A DNA stretch of 64,000 nucleotides, from positions 496,001 through 560,000 of the forward strand of contig CANMUP010000001.1 in NCBI GenBank assembly GCA_947501105.1. Reading direction: 5' to 3'. Of this stretch, positions 18,056-26,499 are shown piece after piece. Both the position numbers and the translations under genes were made by a program. Position 1 is the stretch's first letter. Every line of letters begins with the position of its first letter. This stretch comes from an uncultured Flaviramulus sp. Its GTDB lineage: Bacteria > Bacteroidota > Bacteroidia > Flavobacteriales > Flavobacteriaceae. Under the pieces are notes generated by a model. The model had not been told where the DNA came from, made no database searches, and worked only from the letters and a program-made list of their open reading frames with translations.

Positions 18056-19609
18056 ATGGAAGCAGTAACTACTGATTTCGGAATAAAAGAAGCCTTGAAT
18101 GAGTTAGGCGTAAGTGCAATTAATGAAGGAACTTCAACAGGTTCAAATAATTTTTCTAGCGGAGAAATTATTGAATCTTATTCTCCTGTTGATGGAAAAT
18201 TAATTGGAAAAGTAAAAACGACAACAAGAGCAGATTACGAAAGGGTAATGGATGCGGCAACAAAAGCCTTTTTATCTTTTAGAGATATGCCAGCTCCGCA
18301 ACGTGGAGAAATTGTGCGTCAATTTGGAAACAAATTAAGAGACTTAAAAGAACCATTAGGGAAATTAGTTTCTTATGAGATGGGTAAATCTTTACAAGAA
18401 GGCTACGGAGAAGTTCAAGAAATGATTGACATCTGTGATTTTGCTGTTGGACTATCAAGACAATTAAACGGGCAAACAATTCCATCGGAACGTCCAGGAC
18501 ACGTTATGAGAGAACAATGGCACCCAATTGGTGTTGTTGGAATTATCTCTGCTTTTAACTTTCCAGTTGCAGTTTGGGCTTGGAACACAGCTTTAGCATG
18601 GATTTGTGGTGATGTATGTGTTTGGAAAGCTTCAGAAAAAGCTCCATTATGCTCTGTTGCTTGTCAAAACATTATAGCAGGAATTTTAAAAGAAAACAAC
18701 TTGCCAGAAGGTATTTCTTGTATCATTAATGGGGATTACAAAGTTGGTGAAATGATGACTACAGACCCTAGAATTCCTTTAGTTTCTGCAACAGGTTCTA
18801 CTAGAATGGGTAGAATTGTAGGAGCAACAGTAGCTGAACGTTTTGGAAAATCTTTATTAGAATTAGGAGGAAACAATGCTATCATTATTACACCTACTGC
18901 AGATTTAAAAGTTGTTGTTCCTGGTGCAGTATTTGGTGCTGTTGGAACTTGTGGACAACGTTGTACGTCTACACGACGATTAATTATTCACGAATCTGTT
19001 TACGATAAAGTAAGAGATGCAATAGTTGGTGCCTATGGTCAGTTAACTATTGGAAATCCATTAGACGAAAAAAATCATATTGGTCCTTTAATTGATAAAG
19101 ATGCAGTGAACACTTATTTATCTGCTATTGAAAAGGCAAAAGCAGAAGGTGGAAACGTATTAGTTGAAGGCGGTGTTTTAGAAGGCGAAGGTTACGAAAG
19201 CGGATGCTACGTAAAACCAGCAATTATTGAAGCTGAAAATCATTTTGAAATTGTACAGCACGAAACCTTTGCTCCAATTTTGTATTTAATGAAATATTCA
19301 GGAGAAGTAGAAAATGCTATTGATAAGCAAAATGGTGTTGCTCAAGGCTTATCATCTGCAATTATGACTAACGAAATGAAAGAAGCAGAGAAATTCTTAT
19401 CATACGCTGGTTCAGATTGTGGTATTGCCAATGTAAATATTGGGACATCTGGGGCAGAAATTGGTGGTGCTTTTGGTGGTGAAAAAGAAACGGGTGGCGG
19501 ACGCGAGTCTGGATCTGATGCTTGGAAAGTATACATGAGACGTCAAACAAACACTATTAATTATTCTGATGAGTTACCATTAGCTCAAGGGATTAAGTTT
19601 GATCTTTAA
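18056..19609 (+). CDS. Aldehyde dehydrogenase, ALDH7 (aminoadipate semialdehyde) type
   Basis: NAD-dependent aldehyde dehydrogenase of 517 residues, full length. The sequence follows the ALDH7/antiquitin pattern: ALNELGVS near the N-terminus, GKVGEMM, catalytic Glu269 in LELGGNN and catalytic Cys303 in TCGQRCTSTRR. It ends with the GGAFGGEKETGGGRESGSDAWK segment. ALDH7 members oxidise alpha-aminoadipate semialdehyde/piperideine-6-carboxylate in lysine breakdown, so that is the most likely reaction. No other lysine catabolic gene is visible nearby. It is monocistronic: a promoter-like TATATTCG lies upstream and a strong terminator downstream. Confidence 0.92.
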   Translation: MEAVTTDFGIKEALNELGVSAINEGTSTGSNNFSSGEIIESYSPVDGKLIGKVKTTTRADYERVMDAATKAFLSFRDMPAPQRGEIVRQFGNKLRDLKEPLGKLVSYEMGKSLQEGYGEVQEMIDICDFAVGLSRQLNGQTIPSERPGHVMREQWHPIGVVGIISAFNFPVAVWAWNTALAWICGDVCVWKASEKAPLCSVACQNIIAGILKENNLPEGISCIINGDYKVGEMMTTDPRIPLVSATGSTRMGRIVGATVAERFGKSLLELGGNNAIIITPTADLKVVVPGAVFGAVGTCGQRCTSTRRLIIHESVYDKVRDAIVGAYGQLTIGNPLDEKNHIGPLIDKDAVNTYLSAIEKAKAEGGNVLVEGGVLEGEGYESGCYVKPAIIEAENHFEIVQHETFAPILYLMKYSGEVENAIDKQNGVAQGLSSAIMTNEMKEAEKFLSYAGSDCGIANVNIGTSGAEIGGAFGGEKETGGGRESGSDAWKVYMRRQTNTINYSDELPLAQGIKFDL

Positions 19610-19626
19610 AAAAAAGAACACTAAAT

Positions 19627-19660
19627 AAAAAAAGCCACATCTTTCGATGTGGCTTTTTTT
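19627..19660. terminator. Bidirectional intrinsic terminator after the ALDH gene
   Basis: Stem GCCACAT / ATGTGGC (19634-19653, loop CTTTCG) is flanked by seven A on the left and seven T on the right, so it can stop transcription from both sides. Confidence 0.92.
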
Positions 19661-19666
19661 ATGAAA

Positions 19667-19711
19667 AAACCTTGTCTCAATTCCAGAAATATACTGGCAG
19701 AAACAAGGTTT
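19667..19711. repeat. Nested 45-bp hairpin downstream of the terminator
   Basis: AAACCTTGT (19667-19675) pairs with ACAAGGTTT (19703-19711), and the loop contains a second small stem CCAG/CTGG. It lies between the ALDH terminator and the AlbA_2 gene. No T-tract follows, so it is not an ordinary terminator. It may be a structured RNA or a mobile-element relic. Confidence 0.45.
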
Positions 19712-19810
19712 ATATCTAATAAAAGATTAATAGCAGTGCAAAAGTGTCTATAATTAATATGTTATACAATAGTTGAAAGTTAATTTAATATTAATTTTAT
19801 CAACAAGAAA

Positions 19811-20944
19811 TTAACTGTATTTTACTTTTCTTAAGATCCTTAACGACTCTTTATAAAGGTTATATAATTCTTTGCTATAGCCTTTTAAATAAGGTTTTGC
19901 TTCGTTAAGTTTGTCAATAGCATCGTCAAAAAGGTTGAGATAACAAATTAAATAGGTGACAGGTAAATTCTTTAAATCTTGCTCTTCGTTTTTTGTAAAA
20001 GGAATTCCGTTTTTTAATTTTTTTAAAATAGCATTGTTAGAATTGTAAATATGATGTAATATTTTTTTATCAAACTGAGGAGGTTTAAATAGCAACTTGG
20101 TTTCAATATTATAATTAGCATTATTTTCAAAATGAATGATAGTTTCTTCAAGCGGATAATACTCATTGGTATTTTGAAGCCCAAGATTTACATATTCAAT
20201 AATTTTAAAACTATCTGCATTAATGAAAATTGAAACTTCATCTAAAGCCGAAAAAAACAAACGAACTTGTTCATTTATAAGCTCAATATCAACTCTAGAG
20301 AAAAAGGTTTCGTTTTTTACTATTTTTTTTTGCCCAGCCCAGCATACTACAAAATACTCTTTAAAAACCTTGTATTGCGCATCATAATCTTTACGAGTAT
20401 TCATAAAATGAAAAACCGCATCAAGTGTGTGCTCAATATTATTTTGTGCATGGTTTTCAATGGCCTCAACAATTTTAGAGTTGATATCTTTTATTTCTAT
20501 ATCAAACACCTTGGGCATACTCATGCTTCCATCTCTAAAAAACACTGACCCACCATAATATTTCCAAATGTTTTTTCGTAACGATGTTATTTTGCCTGTG
20601 GGTCTTATAGTTACCAACCCTACTACTTTATCGTCTGGTAAATGCGGAAACGGTATGTTTTCGTATTGCACTATTGGAGGGTGGCTTAAATAGGCATTTA
20701 TGAGGTTTTGAATTTTACTATCGTCAAAGAAATCGACACCAATAATATTATTGTCTTCATCTTCAACACCAATTACGATATAGGAGTTGTTTTTTGGGTT
20801 ACTGTTTGAAAGGGCGCAAATGTGCTTTAAAAATTTGGCTTTACCTTCTTTATGACTAATATCTATTTTACGCTTTTTATCATAAAAACTATTCTCATCG
20901 TTGTGAGCCAAAAGGTGTTTTATGAGTAGACGTTTATTAATCAT
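19811..20944 (-). CDS. Schlafen-type AlbA_2 (AAA_4) domain protein
   Basis: The N-terminal half (about 20-150) matches the AlbA_2/Schlafen pattern: SHKEGKAKFLKHICALSNS, then YIVIGVEDEDNNIIGV, then IRPTGK and FFRDGSMS. This is a putative nucleic-acid-binding domain found in regulators and defence-associated proteins. The C-terminal half (about 160-377) shows no domain I recognise; it contains amphipathic segments and ends with a helical region. A stand-alone gene, it is separated by about 200 bp from the ALDH terminator and by 43 bp containing a hairpin from the SDR gene. Its role is unknown. Confidence 0.8.
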   Translation of the reverse strand: MINKRLLIKHLLAHNDENSFYDKKRKIDISHKEGKAKFLKHICALSNSNPKNNSYIVIGVEDEDNNIIGVDFFDDSKIQNLINAYLSHPPIVQYENIPFPHLPDDKVVGLVTIRPTGKITSLRKNIWKYYGGSVFFRDGSMSMPKVFDIEIKDINSKIVEAIENHAQNNIEHTLDAVFHFMNTRKDYDAQYKVFKEYFVVCWAGQKKIVKNETFFSRVDIELINEQVRLFFSALDEVSIFINADSFKIIEYVNLGLQNTNEYYPLEETIIHFENNANYNIETKLLFKPPQFDKKILHHIYNSNNAILKKLKNGIPFTKNEEQDLKNLPVTYLICYLNLFDDAIDKLNEAKPYLKGYSKELYNLYKESLRILRKVKYS

Positions 20945-20951
20945 ATCTGTT

Positions 20952-20971
20952 ATTCCTGCGAAAGCAGGAAT
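20952..20971. repeat. 20-bp perfect hairpin ATTCCTGC-GAAA-GCAGGAAT
   Basis: Perfect 8-bp stem with a GAAA tetraloop between the SDR gene end-to-start spacer and the AlbA_2 gene. It resembles dispersed REP-type hairpins common in flavobacteria. No T-tract makes a terminator clear, though TTTTTTAG follows after a few bases on the plus strand. Confidence 0.6.
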
Positions 20972-20987
20972 CTTATAGTTTTTTAGT

Positions 20988-21743
20988 TTAAAGTTCCTTT
21001 TTCACAATTGTTGAGCTAGCCTGTGCTGTTGGGAATACCAATAAATCGGCAATATTTACATGCGGTGGACGTGATATAGCAAAATAAATAATTTCTGCTA
21101 TATCTTTAGCTTGCAATGCTTTAAAGCCTTTGTAAACGTTATCGGCAACAGCATCACCTTTAAAGCGTACCTGTGAAAATTCAGTTTCAACCAATCCAGG
21201 ATTTATAGAGCCAACTTTTATTCCAAATGGATTTAAATCGATGCGCATACCTTCTGTAATTGCTAAAACTGCGTGTTTACTAGCGCAGTATACGTTTCCT
21301 TTTGGGTAAACCTCTTTCCCAGCTGATGAACCAATATTTATAATATGCCCAGATTGTCTTTCGGTCATTTGTGGAATAATAGCCTTACTCACATAAAGCA
21401 GTCCTTTTACATTAATATCCATCATGGCATCCCAATCGTCTGTATTTCCAGTTTGAATGGGGTCTAATCCGTGAGCATTTCCAGCGTTATTAATAAGGAT
21501 ATCAATGTTTTTAAAATCTTTTGGAAGTGATTCGATGGCTTTTAAGGCTTTGTCTTTATTACGCACATCAAAATTTAATATATGTACATCGGTTAAACGT
21601 TCTAAAGCTTTTTTTATAGTGTCTAAGCGTTTTAATCGCCTTCCGCAAAGCACTAAATTAATACCATGTTTTGCAAACTCATAAGCAGTAGCTTCACCAA
21701 TACCACTTGTTGCTCCTGTTATTAGGGCTGTTTTGTTTTTCAT
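20988..21743 (-). CDS. SDR family NADP-dependent oxidoreductase (YdfG-like)
   Basis: Short-chain dehydrogenase/reductase of 251 residues. The cofactor loop GATSGIGEATAYEF, the NADP-favouring CGRRLKRL segment, NNAGNAHG, the catalytic Ser region NIGSSAGKE and YCASKHAV (YxxxK) are all present. The sequence resembles the E. coli YdfG type along its length, including PGLVETEFSxVRFKGD. That family reduces 3-hydroxy acids such as serine or malonic semialdehyde. The aldo/keto reductase gene lies 82 bp upstream on the same strand, so a reductase pair is likely co-transcribed. Confidence 0.9.
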   Translation of the reverse strand: MKNKTALITGATSGIGEATAYEFAKHGINLVLCGRRLKRLDTIKKALERLTDVHILNFDVRNKDKALKAIESLPKDFKNIDILINNAGNAHGLDPIQTGNTDDWDAMMDINVKGLLYVSKAIIPQMTERQSGHIINIGSSAGKEVYPKGNVYCASKHAVLAITEGMRIDLNPFGIKVGSINPGLVETEFSQVRFKGDAVADNVYKGFKALQAKDIAEIIYFAISRPPHVNIADLLVFPTAQASSTIVKKEL

Positions 21744-21825
21744 TTTTTTATATTCATTTAAGCAAATAATTTAATAAAAGTCTTTTTTAAGACTGATTCA
21801 CTGTGACTAAAAACTGTAAATTAAA

Positions 21826-22698
21826 TTAAGGTACTTTGTGCCCTTGACAAGCAACTAAAATTAAAAACCAGTCTTCAAGTTCTAAATCTATGTCAATTGC
21901 TTTAACAGCATTTTTTAATCGTTCCTTATTTGTTGAACCAACAACTGGATGAATTTTTGCTGGATGCTTTAATAACCAAGCCAATAAAAGTTGATCTTCG
22001 GTTGCATTGTATTTATCCATTAGCTCGCCTAGTTGCTTATGTATGCGTCTTGTTTGTTCGGTGTCTTCTTTAAAAACAAGACCTAATGGAGACCAAGCCA
22101 TCGGAACAATATTCTTAAGCATCATTTGGTCTAGAGCGCCATCATGTATGGCATCATGATGCGTTAACGAAAACTGTATTTGATTAACCGAAATGTTAGT
22201 GTCTTTAGAAATTAAATCGACCTGCGAAGGTGTAAAATTAGAGACACCAAAACTTTTTATTTTACCTTGTTGTTTTAATGTTGAAACAGTTTCCGCTATG
22301 ATTTCGGGTTGCATTAACGGGCTTGGTCTGTGTAGTAATAATAAGTCTAGATACTCAGTTTTTAAATGTTTTAGAGATGTTTCAACAGACCAAATAATGT
22401 AATCTTTACTATAGTTATAATGTTTTACTTTATTGTTTCTGTTTTCTGTTAAGTATTGAATACCACATTTACTGATTAATTGAATTTTTTCTCTTGAAAT
22501 ACCACTATCAGCGAAAGCGTTACCAAATTCATTTTCGGTTGTATAAGCGCCGTAAATATCTGCATGGTCAAAGGTTGTAATGTTATTTTCTAAACAGTCA
22601 TTTATAAGGGTAATCATCTCTTTTTTAGGTAGTTGCTTGCCCCATTTTCCCCAAGTCATTGTCCCAGCAATGATTCGAGAAAAGTTATTCTTTGTCAT
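21826..22698 (-). CDS. Aldo/keto reductase (YdhF-like)
   Basis: TIM-barrel NADPH reductase of 290 residues. The family tetrad is visible: Asp and Tyr in FDHADIYGAYTTE, Lys in ISKCGIQ and His in LLLLHRPSP. Further markers are the GVSNFTPSQ segment and the C-terminal HPVVGSTNKERL cofactor loop. Natural substrate unknown. It is first of a probable two-gene unit with the SDR gene downstream, and diverges from the Bat operon. Confidence 0.9.
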   Translation of the reverse strand: MTKNNFSRIIAGTMTWGKWGKQLPKKEMITLINDCLENNITTFDHADIYGAYTTENEFGNAFADSGISREKIQLISKCGIQYLTENRNNKVKHYNYSKDYIIWSVETSLKHLKTEYLDLLLLHRPSPLMQPEIIAETVSTLKQQGKIKSFGVSNFTPSQVDLISKDTNISVNQIQFSLTHHDAIHDGALDQMMLKNIVPMAWSPLGLVFKEDTEQTRRIHKQLGELMDKYNATEDQLLLAWLLKHPAKIHPVVGSTNKERLKNAVKAIDIDLELEDWFLILVACQGHKVP

Positions 22699-22807
22699 AG
22701 TTTAATTTTTGAACCTTAAAAATACTAAATTAAAAATGTACTAAGTCTTTTAAATACTGCAACTTTTAACCAATTTTTAACAGCATTACAATAAAAATTT
22801 TAACAAT

Positions 22808-22839
22808 TTGCAATGCTCAAAATAAGAGTAGTATATTCG
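22808..22839 (+). promoter_or_regulatory. Candidate promoter of the Bat operon
   Basis: TTG (22808-22810), 21 bp, then TATATTCG (22832-22839), 24 bp before the moxR ATG. This fits the Bacteroidota layout of a -33 TTG and a -7 TAnnTTTG-like box. It would serve the long run of genes to at least 32547. Confidence 0.55.
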
Positions 22840-22862
22840 AGTTTTTAAAAATTAAAAATATA

Positions 22863-23864
22863 ATGGAAGAGACAGGTACAATTGATATTAAGACAATTAA
22901 CGAGAAAATTGAAAAGGAAAGCGCTTTTGTTGATTTACTGATGCTAGAGATGAACAAGGTAATAGTAGGTCAAAGGCATATGGTAGAACGCTTGCTTATT
23001 GGCTTATTAGGTCAAGGACATATTTTGCTTGAAGGTGTTCCGGGTTTAGCAAAAACTTTAGCTATTAATACTTTGGCACAAGCGGTTGACGGGAGCTTTA
23101 GCAGAATCCAGTTCACACCAGATTTACTGCCAGCAGATGTTACAGGAACATTAATTTATAACATGAAGGTTAATGATTTCTCGATAAAAAAAGGACCAAT
23201 TTTCGCAAATTTTGTTTTAGCAGATGAGATTAACAGAGCACCAGCAAAAGTACAATCGGCTTTATTAGAAGCCATGCAAGAAAAGCAGGTTACTATAGGA
23301 GATGAAACTTTTATTTTAGATAAACCATTCTTAGTAATGGCAACACAAAACCCTGTTGAACAAGAAGGAACATATCCATTACCAGAAGCACAAGTTGACC
23401 GTTTTATGTTGAAAACGGTTATTGATTATCCTAAATTAGATGAAGAACAGCTTATTATGCGCGCTAATTTAAAAGGGGCTTGGGATAAAGTAAACCCTGT
23501 AGTTTCTGTAGCACAAATATTAAAAGCACAAGAGGTAGTTCGTGAGGTTTATATGGATGAGAAAATTGAAAAATATATTCTCGATATTATTTTTGCAACA
23601 CGTTATCCGGAAAAATATAAACTAGCTGACTTAAAACCATTAATCTCATTTGGAGCGTCGCCTCGTGGAAGTATTAATTTAGCTAATGCGGCAAAATGTT
23701 ATGCATTTATTAAACGTCGTGGTTATGTTATTCCTGAAGATGTTCGTGCTGTGGTTCAAGATGTTTTAAGACATAGAATTGGAATTACTTACGAAGCTGA
23801 AGCGGAAAATGTGACTTCAGAAGACATCATTCACAAAATTGTAAACGAAATAGAAGTACCATAG
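22863..23864 (+). CDS. MoxR-type AAA+ ATPase
   Basis: First gene of the Bat operon. AAA_3 ATPase of 333 residues with Walker A GVPGLAKT (58-65), Walker B FVLADE (Asp121-Glu122), sensor 1 ATQNP and a C-terminal lid domain. MoxR ATPases act as chaperones that mature or activate von Willebrand factor A (vWA) proteins; three vWA-like genes follow in the same operon. It is cytosolic. Confidence 0.94.
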   Translation: MEETGTIDIKTINEKIEKESAFVDLLMLEMNKVIVGQRHMVERLLIGLLGQGHILLEGVPGLAKTLAINTLAQAVDGSFSRIQFTPDLLPADVTGTLIYNMKVNDFSIKKGPIFANFVLADEINRAPAKVQSALLEAMQEKQVTIGDETFILDKPFLVMATQNPVEQEGTYPLPEAQVDRFMLKTVIDYPKLDEEQLIMRANLKGAWDKVNPVVSVAQILKAQEVVREVYMDEKIEKYILDIIFATRYPEKYKLADLKPLISFGASPRGSINLANAAKCYAFIKRRGYVIPEDVRAVVQDVLRHRIGITYEAEAENVTSEDIIHKIVNEIEVP

Positions 23865-23906
23865 TAGTTTTTTGAGTATAGTTTGTTTATAAATGATGAT
23901 TGAAAA

Positions 23907-24773
23907 ATGGATACTAAAGAATTACTAAAAAAAGTACGAAAAATTGAGATTAAGACACGTCGATTGTCTGATCACATTTTTGGAGGCGAATACCATTCGA
24001 CTTTCAAAGGTCGTGGTATGACTTTTTCTGAAGTGCGTCAGTATCAATTTGGAGATGATGTAAGAAGTATCGATTGGAACGTAACGGCGCGTTATAACGA
24101 ACCATTTGTTAAAGTTTTTGAAGAAGAGCGAGAACTCACCATGATGCTTATGGTTGATGTTTCAGGCTCAGAATTATTTGGAACTCAAGAGCAATTTAAA
24201 AATGAAGTGGTTACCGAAATCGCAGCAACCCTAGCATTTTCAGCAACTCAAAATAACGATAAAATAGGCCTTATTTTATTTTCTGATAAAGTAGAATTGT
24301 TTATTCCACCTAAAAAAGGGCGCTCGCATGTATTAAGGATTATTCGTGAGTTGATTGAATTTCACCCGGAAAGCAAACAAACCAATTTAGCTGAAGCTTT
24401 AAAGTTTTTATCGAATGTGATGAAAAAGAAAGCGATTGTATTTGTATTGTCTGATTTTATTACTGATGATTATCACCAAACCATGAAAATTGTTTCTGGA
24501 AAGCACGACGTTACGGGTATTCGTGTGTATGATAAGCGCGAAGAGCAAATTCCAAACTTAGGGATGGTGCAAATGCAAGATGAAGAAACAGGAGAGCTTA
24601 TGTTGGTTAATACTTCATCTAAAAAAGTAAGACGTAATTACGGGAAATTCTATCAAGAAAAAGTAGATTATTATAAGGATGCTTTCACAAAATCTGGAGC
24701 AGGAACAATTAATTGTCGTGTTGATGAAAGTTATGTAAAAAAATTACTGGGATATTTTAAAAGAAGAGGATAA
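23907..24773 (+). CDS. DUF58 domain protein
   Basis: A 288-residue DUF58 protein, a vWA-like family always found with MoxR ATPases. The hallmark RGMTFSEVRQYQFGDDVRSIDWNVTAR lies at about residues 33-60, followed by a vWA-like core with MLMVDVSGS (MIDAS-like DxSxS). No transmembrane segment is visible. It is 42 bp after moxR and 10 bp before the next frame. Its likely role is as a partner of MoxR in the Bat system. Confidence 0.92.
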   Translation: MDTKELLKKVRKIEIKTRRLSDHIFGGEYHSTFKGRGMTFSEVRQYQFGDDVRSIDWNVTARYNEPFVKVFEEERELTMMLMVDVSGSELFGTQEQFKNEVVTEIAATLAFSATQNNDKIGLILFSDKVELFIPPKKGRSHVLRIIRELIEFHPESKQTNLAEALKFLSNVMKKKAIVFVLSDFITDDYHQTMKIVSGKHDVTGIRVYDKREEQIPNLGMVQMQDEETGELMLVNTSSKKVRRNYGKFYQEKVDYYKDAFTKSGAGTINCRVDESYVKKLLGYFKRRG

Positions 24774-24788
24774 AATTAAGAAAATGTC

Positions 24789-24810
24789 AGGTTGCGCGCA
24801 GTCGAAACCT
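24789..24810 (+). repeat. 22-bp palindromic repeat overlapping the start of the next Bat gene
   Basis: AGGTT and AACCT arms flank a GCGCGCAGTCGA core. The core on the minus strand, TCGACTGCGCGC, is related to the TCGACTACGCTC core of the repeats at 5884 and 56238. It starts 5 bp after the ATG at 24784, so codons 2-9 of that frame are repeat sequence. Confidence 0.65.
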
Positions 24811-24819
24811 AATTTAAAA

Positions 24820-26499
24820 ATGAAAGAATATAATTCAGATATAAAACAATCAAGAATCAAAAATCAAGAATCAAGAAGATCTATACTTTTTGATAAACTT
24901 GCTTTGTCTTGCGCCTTGATTCTAACATCTTTTTTCTCAACTGCCCAAGTAACTTCGGTAATAGATTCTACATCTATAAAAATAGGGGAACAAATCACCT
25001 ATCATATTCAAGTTGAAACCGATACCACAAGTTTGGTAGTGTTTCCTGAAGGGCAAACATTTTCGCCTTTAGAAATGATTGAATCATATAAAGTTGACAC
25101 CTTAAAAAGCGACGACAAATACAATCTTATTAAAAAATATGGTTTAACACAATTTGATTCTGGAGCATATACCATTCCTAGACAAAAAGTTATTATTGGC
25201 AATAAAACCTTTTTTACAGATTCTTTAAAAGTTGAGGTTAATAATATTGTTATAGATACTACTAAACAGGGTCTTTACGATATTAAACCCATTATTGAAG
25301 TCAATAAAAGTGGTAGTAATTGGTGGAAATACTTATTACTAATACTATTAATTGTTGGTGCAATTGCCTTTTTAATCTATTGGTTTATCTGGAGAAAAAA
25401 ACCACTATCTGAAGAAGAGCAAATAGCATTGCTTCCTCCTTACGACAGGGCAAAATTAGCTTTGATAAAGTTAGATGAAAGCCCTTATTTAGAAAACGAA
25501 AATTTAAAAGATTATTACTCAGATCTTACATTCATTATTAGAAAATATTTAGACGAGAAAGTCTATAATCGCGCTTTAGAAAGTACAACAGATGAATTGA
25601 TTAACAGATTAACCTTGCTTAAAGAAGGAAATCAAGTAGATATAAGTAAAGAAGATATTAAAAACCTAGAAAGCATTTTAAAACGTGCTGATTTAGTAAA
25701 ATTTGCAAAATCAGCCCCAGATGTTGAATTAGCAAAACTAGATAGAAATACTATTGATATTGAAATAGATCATGTAAAAGAAGCATTACCTGAGCCGACC
25801 GAGGAAGAAAAACTGTTAGATTTAAAATATAAAGAAGAGCAAGAGCGTAAAAAGAAACGCAAAAAAGTTATTATTACTGTTGCTATAGGTGTGTTTTTAC
25901 TAATAGCAACCTTTATTGGTTTTGGTATAAAACATGGTTTTGGCTATGTTAAAGACACTATTATCGGGCACGAAAGTAAAGAACTTTTAGAAGGTAGTTG
26001 GGTTACTAGCGCATACGGGTTTCCGCCAGTAACTATTAATACACCAAAGGTTTTAAAGCGAACCGAGTTACCTGTCCCAGACGAAGTTAAAGCACAAGTA
26101 GATATGACATCGTTTATCTATGGTACTTTGTTAGATCTTTTTAGTGTTACGGTTAACACGGCGACCTATAAAAATCTAGGAGAAAATAAAATTGATTTAG
26201 AAAAGGCATCAGAAGGAAGTATAAAATCAATGGAAGCAGTAGGGGCTAAAGACATTGTCGTTCTTAGAGATAAATTTACAACACCTAATGGTGCAGAAGG
26301 CTTAAAAACTTCAGGTACTATGAAAATACCAGGGATAGCTTCAAAAGAGTTAAGAAGTGCCCGTTATGTTTTGCTACAGTTTGCATCTGAAAATGTAATG
26401 CAACAAATTATAATAACAAGTCCAGAAGACGATACGTATGCAGACCAAATGGTAGAACGTATTTTAAATTCAGTTGAACTTAAAGAAGCAGAAGAATAA
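24820..26499 (+). CDS. Bat-operon protein with two membrane segments
   Basis: Conserved position between DUF58 and BatA. A hydrophobic signal (DKLALSCALILTSFFSTAQ) precedes a beta-rich periplasmic domain (VIDSTSIKIGEQITYHIQ, BatD-like). TM1 is WWKYLLLILLIVGAIAFLIYW, then a helical cytosolic DUF4381-like region (LALIKLDESPYLENENLKDYY), TM2 (VIITVAIGVFLLIATFIGF) and a C-terminal domain I do not recognise. The start is uncertain. The frame has ATGs at 24784 and 24820, but both lie far before the signal peptide. The intervening DNA is repeat-derived (palindrome at 24789 and ATCAAGAATCAA direct repeats at 24849), so the first 30-odd residues are probably acquired. The stop overlaps the batA ATG by one base. 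Confidence 0.82.
   Translation: MKEYNSDIKQSRIKNQESRRSILFDKLALSCALILTSFFSTAQVTSVIDSTSIKIGEQITYHIQVETDTTSLVVFPEGQTFSPLEMIESYKVDTLKSDDKYNLIKKYGLTQFDSGAYTIPRQKVIIGNKTFFTDSLKVEVNNIVIDTTKQGLYDIKPIIEVNKSGSNWWKYLLLILLIVGAIAFLIYWFIWRKKPLSEEEQIALLPPYDRAKLALIKLDESPYLENENLKDYYSDLTFIIRKYLDEKVYNRALESTTDELINRLTLLKEGNQVDISKEDIKNLESILKRADLVKFAKSAPDVELAKLDRNTIDIEIDHVKEALPEPTEEEKLLDLKYKEEQERKKKRKKVIITVAIGVFLLIATFIGFGIKHGFGYVKDTIIGHESKELLEGSWVTSAYGFPPVTINTPKVLKRTELPVPDEVKAQVDMTSFIYGTLLDLFSVTVNTATYKNLGENKIDLEKASEGSIKSMEAVGAKDIVVLRDKFTTPNGAEGLKTSGTMKIPGIASKELRSARYVLLQFASENVMQQIIITSPEDDTYADQMVERILNSVELKEAEE
24849..24923. repeat. Direct and inverted short repeats in the N-terminal coding region
   Basis: ATCAAGAATCAA occurs exactly twice with a 14-bp period (24849-24860, 24863-24874). 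AGAATCAAG (24867-24875) is inverted as CTTGATTCT (24915-24923). The segment separates the ATG from the signal peptide of the Bat-operon gene and looks like an inserted dispersed element. Confidence 0.6.

Noticed and set aside
19667-19711. Second terminator after the ALDH gene
   Set aside because: The hairpin has no T tract and the true terminator lies just before it.
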